Origin: Desulfobulbaceae bacterium
GTDB lineage: Bacteria > Desulfobacterota > Desulfobulbia > Desulfobulbales > VMSU01
Direction of reading: 5' to 3'
NCBI GenBank assembly: GCA_015231515.1
Contig: JADGBM010000014.1
Location: 1-42,461 of the forward strand
DNA: 42,461 nucleotides
In this document: positions 38,331 through 42,461 of the stretch, in pieces
Layout of the letters: the number at the start of each line of letters is the position of its first letter
How positions within the stretch are numbered: the stretch's first letter is position 1
Notes under the pieces: generated by a model
What the model was told of the DNA's origin: nothing
The model's database searches: none
Seen by the model: only the letters and a program-made list of their open reading frames with translations
Position numbers and translations under genes: made by a program

Positions 38331-38359
38331 TTGACTTAAGGTAGGTGTCGGGTTAAAAA
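38331..38359 (+). promoter_or_regulatory. Promoter of tRNA-Val/tRNA-Asp
   Basis: TTGACT (38331-38336), a 17-bp spacer and TAAAAA (38354-38359) end 16 bases before tRNA-Val. The -35 is good, the -10 fair. Both tRNAs are probably one transcript. Confidence 0.5.
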
Positions 38360-38375
38360 GGTTTCTGCTTTTCGC

Positions 38376-38451
38376 GGGCGGTTAGCTCAGCTGGGAGAGC
38401 ATCGGCCTTACAAGCCGAGGGTCACAAGTTCGAACCTTGTACCGCCCACCA
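38376..38451 (+). tRNA. tRNA-Val (anticodon TAC)
   Basis: A 76-base cloverleaf: acceptor GGGCGGT/ACCGCCC, anticodon arm TCGGC-CTTACAA-GCCGA (anticodon TAC), T-arm with GTTCGAACC, and encoded CCA. Confidence 0.96.
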
Positions 38452-38458
38452 CATATTA

Positions 38459-38535
<77 letters not shown>

Positions 38536-38544
38536 GTAAATGTA

Positions 38545-38577
38545 AGGGACTAACTAGAAATAGTTAGTCCCTTTTTT
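38545..38577 (+). terminator. Strong intrinsic terminator after tRNA-Asp
   Basis: AGGGACTAACTA (38545-38556), loop GAAA, TAGTTAGTCCCT (38561-38572) and a run of T to 38577. The 12-bp perfect stem with a tetraloop and U-tract is a textbook rho-independent terminator. Confidence 0.9.
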
Positions 38578-38665
38578 GCGTATTGTGACAGAATTGTGAC
38601 AAATCTGTGACATCTTTAATTTGCATACTATCATTCAGAAAATGATACCCACTCCAAAATGAGTA

Positions 38666-38890
38666 TTAGCCTGAATGGTTGTCTGGATCATTTGCTTGAT
38701 ACTCCAAAATTTCACCTACAGAACATTGTAGGTATTCACAAATTTTATCTAGAACATCTAAGTCGACTCTGACAATTTTCTCGTTATACATTCTGCTAAG
38801 AGTACCCTTGTTAATTCCAGTATCTCTGTGAATTTCAGCTGGCCTTATTCTTTTTTCTCCAAGCAATCTTGATAAATGGCATTTTATCAT
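38666..38890 (-). CDS. Small Xre/Cro-type repressor
   Basis: A 74-aa helix-turn-helix protein (LLGEKRIRPAEIHRDTGINK, then GTLSRMYNEK) of the Cro/CI family, followed by a LDKICEYLQCSVGEILEY segment typical of these small regulators. It is divergent from the excisionase-integrase genes, with a perfect dyad over the promoter between them, so it is likely the control gene of the element. AGGAG lies about 13-14 bases before the ATG, a little far. Confidence 0.82.
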   Translation of the reverse strand: MIKCHLSRLLGEKRIRPAEIHRDTGINKGTLSRMYNEKIVRVDLDVLDKICEYLQCSVGEILEYQANDPDNHSG

Positions 38891-38933
38891 TGTAGTTAAA
38901 TTATCTCCTGGGGATATAAAAACATCTAAGTAG

Positions 38934-38962
38934 TTGACAGATTATATTATATAGTTTATTTT
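38934..38962 (+). promoter_or_regulatory. Promoter of the excisionase-integrase genes
   Basis: TTGACA (38934-38939), a 17-bp spacer and TATTTT (38957-38962). The -10 lies inside the perfect dyad at 38958-38984, so a repressor bound there would block RNA polymerase. Confidence 0.55.
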
Positions 38963-38984
38963 GTATCTATAGAAGATACAAAAT
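38958..38984. promoter_or_regulatory. Perfect 11-bp dyad, candidate repressor operator
   Basis: ATTTTGTATCT (38958-38968), a 5-base spacer and AGATACAAAAT (38974-38984). It overlaps the rightward -10 and lies between the divergent Xre-type gene and the excisionase gene, the expected place for the element's switch. Not followed by a T-run that would suggest a terminator. Confidence 0.65.
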
Positions 38985-39037
38985 CTACTTGATAGTTGAT
39001 TTTGTTTATTGAATAACAATATCAAATGAGGTGTACA

Positions 39038-39274
39038 ATGTCACAAACTTTTTTAACCACAGAGGAACTTGCTTCTAAAATTAAATATGATGCACGCACA
39101 ATAAGGAACCGTTTAAAGGACAGTGTTCTGTTTGAAGGAGTTCATTACATACGTCCATTTGGCGGTCGAAAAATTTTGTTCATTTGGGAAAAAATTGAAA
39201 AAGACATTACGAAGTATTCAACGGATCAATCAATTGGAATCCCAATGGCAAATGGAGGTTTGTGTAATGTCTAA
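39038..39274 (+). CDS. Excisionase-like winged-helix protein
   Basis: A 78-aa basic protein: TTEELASKIKYDARTIRNRL (winged helix-turn-helix) followed by HYIRPFGGRKILFIW, a beta hairpin. This is the build of Xis/AlpA-like directionality factors paired with tyrosine integrases. The ATG at 39038 has GAGGTG four bases upstream; an in-frame ATG at 39026 lacks an SD. It overlaps the integrase start by 8 bp, so the two are co-translated. Confidence 0.75.
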   Translation: MSQTFLTTEELASKIKYDARTIRNRLKDSVLFEGVHYIRPFGGRKILFIWEKIEKDITKYSTDQSIGIPMANGGLCNV

Positions 39275-40421
39275 AATAAGAGCAAGAAAAGAAACTAAAA
39301 ATTTATATTTTGATATTAACTATCTCGGAAAACGTTGTCGTGAGCAGACAACCCTCAAAGATACTCCTTTAAATCGTAAACGTTTGCAAAAAATATTAGA
39401 AAAAATTGATGCCGAAATCACCTTAGGCACTTTTGTTTACGGTAAATATTTCCCGAACAGCCCGATTGCAAAAAAAATTGAGAACAGTTTTTCTTTTAAC
39501 TCAGGAGCCAATGTTCCTTTGTTTGATAAGTTTGCTATGAAGTGGATGGAAGAAATGAATATCGAGTGGCGGGATACACATTATAAAACCAACCAAGGTA
39601 TTCTTGATAAATATTTAATTCCTACATTTGGCAATAAAGAAATCAGTAGCATTACTAAAGCTGAAATTATGGAATTTAGATCTTCATTATTAAATATTAA
39701 AGGAAGGAAGGGGAAAACAATTTCACCTTCCAGAATTAATCATATTATGAATCCTCTTCGTATGATTCTCAATGAAGCAGCAAATCGGTTTAATTTTTCA
39801 TCTCCCTATCATGGGATCAAATCTCTTAAAGTACCCAAAAGTGATGTGGAACCTTTTACCATGGAAGAAGTAAAAATCATTATCGATAATGTAAGAACTG
39901 ATTTTCGTAACTATTATACTGTCCGGTTTTTTACTGGAATGCGAACAAGTGAAATTGATGGTTTGCAGTGGAAGTTTGTTGATCTTGAGAGAAAGCAAAT
40001 TTTAGTGCGTGAAGCTTTAGTAGAAGGACAGATGGTCTACACAAAAAACGATGGCTCTTTTCGAAGTATAGATATGTCAGAATTGGTATTTAACGCCCTA
40101 ACAGAACAAAAGAATGCAACCGGAAATTTTGATTACGTATTTTGCGGACGAACAGGCAATCCTTTAAAACACTATAACGTTACAAAAAGAGTTTGGTATC
40201 CACTCCTTGATTTATTGAATTTGCGTAAAAGAATTCCTTATCAGACACGCCATACTGCAGCTACACTTTGGCTTGCATCTGGTGAGAGTCCTGAGTGGAT
40301 TTCACGTCAGATGGGACACTCCACGACAGTAATGCTTTTCAGGGTTTATTCGCGTTTTGTTCCCAATTTGACCAGAAAAGATGGGTCAGCTTTTGAACGC
40401 CTTATTAAACAGAATTTTTAA
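39267..40421 (+). CDS. Tyrosine integrase with DUF3596-type arm-binding domain
   Basis: A 384-aa recombinase. The N-terminal arm-binding domain (about 1-70; KNLYFDINYLGKRCREQT) is followed by a core-binding domain (about 80-190) and the catalytic domain. R226 (TGMRTSEID), R328 in YQTRHTAATL (Tyr replaces the usual His three residues before Arg, common in this subfamily), H351 (QMGHS) and the nucleophile Y361 (RVYSRF) are all present. The ATG at 39267 is preceded by GGAGG; a longer frame from 39123 merely overlaps the excisionase gene. It probably drove integration at the adjacent tRNA-Asp. Confidence 0.92.
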   Translation: MSKIRARKETKNLYFDINYLGKRCREQTTLKDTPLNRKRLQKILEKIDAEITLGTFVYGKYFPNSPIAKKIENSFSFNSGANVPLFDKFAMKWMEEMNIEWRDTHYKTNQGILDKYLIPTFGNKEISSITKAEIMEFRSSLLNIKGRKGKTISPSRINHIMNPLRMILNEAANRFNFSSPYHGIKSLKVPKSDVEPFTMEEVKIIIDNVRTDFRNYYTVRFFTGMRTSEIDGLQWKFVDLERKQILVREALVEGQMVYTKNDGSFRSIDMSELVFNALTEQKNATGNFDYVFCGRTGNPLKHYNVTKRVWYPLLDLLNLRKRIPYQTRHTAATLWLASGESPEWISRQMGHSTTVMLFRVYSRFVPNLTRKDGSAFERLIKQNF

Positions 40422-40458
40422 GACTAAACTCATAACAAAATAACTCGGAGGAACAGCA

Positions 40459-40980
40459 ATGTGCCAAGAAAATACGGAAATAATGATCAGAGGAAATGAA
40501 GGTGAAGACAGATTGAATAGTTGGTTTCAAGAAAACGGGTTGACTTATTTTCCAGTCAAACAGGATATTAAATCATTTTTGCATACTTTTGCTAAAACGA
40601 TGAAAAGGCCAGACTTCTTTTTACTTTTAGAGGGTATCAGCATGATAGCGGTAGATGCCAAAAATTACAGTCTTTCGTGCGGATACTTCACTTTGAATAA
40701 AGACGAGTTGTACAGGGCGTTATCCTACGAAATAATAACTAAAATGCCGTTCTGGTTTGCTTATCTGCACCAGCATGAAGGTGGGTCGACTTGGTACTGG
40801 ATAAGTGCACTGAAAGCATTGGATGCCGGTGTAACACGTCTTAATAGTCAGACAAAAGAGGAGTTTTTGGCCATAAGCTTGAATGATTTTATTTCGGTTC
40901 GAAATCATGAAGATATAAGTAAGCTTTATACAAATCGTTGCCGGTTAAACGCTAAGATTGTCCCTATCAGGGATAACTAG
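40459..40980 (+). CDS. PD-(D/E)XK nuclease-like protein
   Basis: A 173-aa protein of unrecognised family. Features suggest the restriction-endonuclease fold: an N-terminal RGNEGEDRLNSWF helix with E14/E16, then RPDFF (P51-D52) and VDAKNY (D66-x-K68) after a hydrophobic strand, giving E...PD-x13-DxK. A Trp/Tyr-rich FWFAYLHQ...STWYWIS segment follows. It could be a Holliday-junction or DNA-end nuclease, or an inactive relative. A strong GGAGGA precedes the ATG. It lies 37 bp after the integrase, so it is probably a passenger or a maintenance gene of the element. Confidence 0.6.
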   Translation: MCQENTEIMIRGNEGEDRLNSWFQENGLTYFPVKQDIKSFLHTFAKTMKRPDFFLLLEGISMIAVDAKNYSLSCGYFTLNKDELYRALSYEIITKMPFWFAYLHQHEGGSTWYWISALKALDAGVTRLNSQTKEEFLAISLNDFISVRNHEDISKLYTNRCRLNAKIVPIRDN

Positions 40981-41115
40981 AAAATGCAGCCATAAATAGA
41001 AAGTATTTATCTACTCAAATGGAAAATCTGATGGGTAGATGAGGGTATTACCGCAAAATTAGTTAGTTAATTTGTAAGTTATTTATTTACCCCTAAGATT
41101 CGAGAGGGAATTGCA

Positions 41116-42009
41116 ATGGCGCGACCTGCAATAGATAAAGAAAAGTACTTTGATGCAATCAAACAAATGATTTGTAAGGGTCTACGTGTGGAGGAAATTA
41201 CACCAACAAAGATCCAAAGGATTGTTGGTGGACAATATAGCAGATGTGTCCAGATTATTGATGAGTACTTTAGGCAAACTGACAAGGTGGAAGAGTCGCC
41301 GATGCCTATTTGGTTTAATGATTTTGTTAATAAAGTAACTATGAATGCACAAGCTACTTGGCCTATAGTTAACGGTGAGATTCGTAATTCGATTGACGGT
41401 CTCACCTCAAATTTTGATCAGAAATGTTCTAGGTTTGAAGTCCAAAGGCGAGAAGATTTAGAGCAAATTAAAGAGCTTGAGGTGACAATTGCGAGGCAGG
41501 AGGAAGAACTGTCGTCAATAACGGAAGATAAGCATAAACAACTCCGTTTAATTGCTGAATTACAGGGAGAAATTACTTCAACAAAAAATGGAGTAGCAGA
41601 CTTGCTGCGAAGAAATAATGCTCTGGAACGTGAAAAAACGGACCTTGCTGCTTTACATAAAATTGCCCAAATCACTATCGGACAGCACGAAAAGTCGGGG
41701 GCTGATTTTGAGCATAAGATAAAGGCCTTTCACAATGAAAAAACTCAAAGTGATAAGGAATATCAAGAAATGATCAGATCTCTCGAAAAAGAAAATAATC
41801 AAATAAAACATCGAGAAACGGTCGAAATTCAAAAAAATGAAAACCTTGTCGGGCAGATTGATGATTTAAAACAACAGGTTGAAAAGTTGATAGCCAAAAA
41901 AGACTCTGAACAAATGATATTTTTAAAACAGCAAATTTCTGGACTAAAAAACGAATTGTGTCCAATTAAAAAGGGGCGTGCAAAAAGCAAACAACTGTCA
42001 TTCAAATAA
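41116..42009 (+). CDS. KfrA-like DNA-binding coiled-coil protein
   Basis: A 297-aa protein. The N-terminal part (about 1-110; MARPAIDKEKYFDAIKQMI, then TPTKIQRIVGGQYSRCVQII) matches the KfrA N-terminal DNA-binding domain. A long charged coiled coil occupies about 110-285, and a Lys-rich tail (KKGRAKSKQ) ends it. KfrA proteins are plasmid-encoded autoregulators linked to partitioning, and relatives occur on integrative elements. GAGAGGGA precedes the ATG. A plasmid-like gene on the chromosome supports the mobile nature of this end of the window. Confidence 0.75.
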   Translation: MARPAIDKEKYFDAIKQMICKGLRVEEITPTKIQRIVGGQYSRCVQIIDEYFRQTDKVEESPMPIWFNDFVNKVTMNAQATWPIVNGEIRNSIDGLTSNFDQKCSRFEVQRREDLEQIKELEVTIARQEEELSSITEDKHKQLRLIAELQGEITSTKNGVADLLRRNNALEREKTDLAALHKIAQITIGQHEKSGADFEHKIKAFHNEKTQSDKEYQEMIRSLEKENNQIKHRETVEIQKNENLVGQIDDLKQQVEKLIAKKDSEQMIFLKQQISGLKNELCPIKKGRAKSKQLSFK

Positions 42010-42014
42010 AACCT

Positions 42015-42194
42015 TTATATTTCCAGGAAGAAATATAGATCCTTGTCAGGAGGCAAATTAGATTCGAAGCCTGTTAATACAGATAATATTCTTCCCTTTT
42101 CCTGATAGATTACAGAATGTAATCTATCATCTAAAGATTTAAAAATTTCGTTCCGTATTTTGGTGTAACCTTTCAATATTTCAAAAATTACCAT
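42015..42194 (-). CDS. Possible small 59-aa protein
   Basis: An ATG-started frame on the minus strand encodes 59 residues (begins MVIFEILKGYTKIRNEIF, ends DKDLYFFLEI) with a protein-like mix of hydrophobic and charged residues. No SD is visible before the ATG, no family is recognised, and a 12-bp perfect dyad lies inside it. In AT-rich DNA such frames arise by chance, so this is a weak candidate. Confidence 0.25.
   Translation of the reverse strand: MVIFEILKGYTKIRNEIFKSLDDRLHSVIYQEKGRILSVLTGFESNLPPDKDLYFFLEI
42103..42129. repeat. Perfect 12-bp inverted repeat
   Basis: TGATAGATTACA (42103-42114), GAA, TGTAATCTATCA (42118-42129). There is no T-run on either side, so not an evident terminator. 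It lies between the KfrA-like gene and the AbrB-like gene and could be a binding site for either. The rest of 42010-42344 shows only the weak frame at 42015-42194. Confidence 0.6.
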
Positions 42195-42344
42195 AATACG
42201 TTATGTAATGATCTTGACTATTTCCCAGCAGTAACATCTAAGGACATGTAAGGGGCTATTGAAAAATGCTTGCCACATAAGGGTTTTTCCTCCGGTTATA
42301 CTCAAAGGTGTTAAGAACATTAATCAAAAAAGGATTAGTTATCT

Positions 42345-42461
42345 ATGGTGAATAAATTCAAAATCAAAGTCGACAGTAGCACTTCCTGTAATCAGATTGT
42401 AATTCCTCTGCAGCTATCTGAGAAATTAGGTTTCCTTGACGGGCATGCCGTTGAGTGCGAA
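42345..42461 (+). CDS. AbrB/SpoVT-like protein, 5' part only
   Basis: A start ATG with AAGGAT about ten bases upstream opens a frame that runs off the window edge after 39 codons. The visible part contains IVIPLQLSEKLGFLDGHAVE, closely following the AbrB/MazE swapped-hairpin pattern (I-x-IP-x2-L-x-EKLG-x3-G-x2-VE). Such proteins are transition-state regulators or antitoxins. Which one cannot be said without the rest. Confidence 0.6.
   Translation, partial: MVNKFKIKVDSSTSCNQIVIPLQLSEKLGFLDGHAVECE

Overview
The window looks like chromosome of a strictly anaerobic Gram-negative bacterium, most likely a Desulfobulbales-type member of the Desulfobacterota. The basis is a BamA/LolCD/SurA outer-membrane set, a seven-heme cytochrome c with a membrane cytochrome b, a sigma-54 activator, a short 'core' MetE and several Cys-rich small proteins. 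This placement is inference from gene content; no rRNA gene is present.

Layout. (1) 1-3.5 kb: a visibly GC-richer segment with a repeat cluster, a 139-bp MITE-like element flanked by CTAG, a Cys-cluster protein, truA and a radical SAM protein. (2) 3.7-7.8 kb: an iron/metal module. A DtxR-type repressor and an overlapping Cys-cluster protein run leftward. A divergent FeoB and a second regulator (DtxR-like plus a FeoA-like domain) run rightward, with dyad sequences in the divergent promoter region. (3) 7.8-12.9 kb: a 53-aa Cys protein, a 1378-aa hybrid histidine kinase (Cache, HAMP, PAS, Cys module, HisKA, HATPase, pseudo-receiver, receiver, HPt) and a single-domain response regulator. (4) 12.9-17.9 kb: a leftward three-gene operon (seven-heme cytochrome c with an EF-hand, cytochrome b, and a standalone domain normally fused to RluA-type pseudouridine synthases). 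It is preceded by a near-consensus sigma-54 promoter and lies divergent to a PAS/AAA+/Fis sigma-54 activator. The activator is followed by a NifX-like gene with its own sigma-54-like promoter and three TTGCA-N4-TGCAA palindromes. This is the part I consider most likely to be an undescribed regulated system.

(5) 17.9-32.2 kb: a long leftward housekeeping series: core metE, lysS, lolC, lolD, bamA, mfd, surA, rodZ, recO. Two copies of an ~85-bp hairpin repeat sit after lolD and after mfd. (6) 32.4-38.5 kb: tRNA-Leu, then the proteostasis cluster tig-clpP-clpX-lon, then tRNA-Val and tRNA-Asp. (7) 38.5 kb to the end: an AT-rich integrated element beginning at tRNA-Asp. It holds a Xre-type repressor, an excisionase-like protein and a tyrosine integrase, with a perfect 11-bp dyad over the promoter -10, plus a PD-(D/E)XK nuclease-like protein, a KfrA-like coiled-coil protein and a truncated AbrB-like gene at the window edge. 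The far end of the element is outside the window.

Several starts were chosen by Shine-Dalgarno (SD) position rather than by the longest reading frame. Family assignments come from motif recognition by eye, not from database searches.
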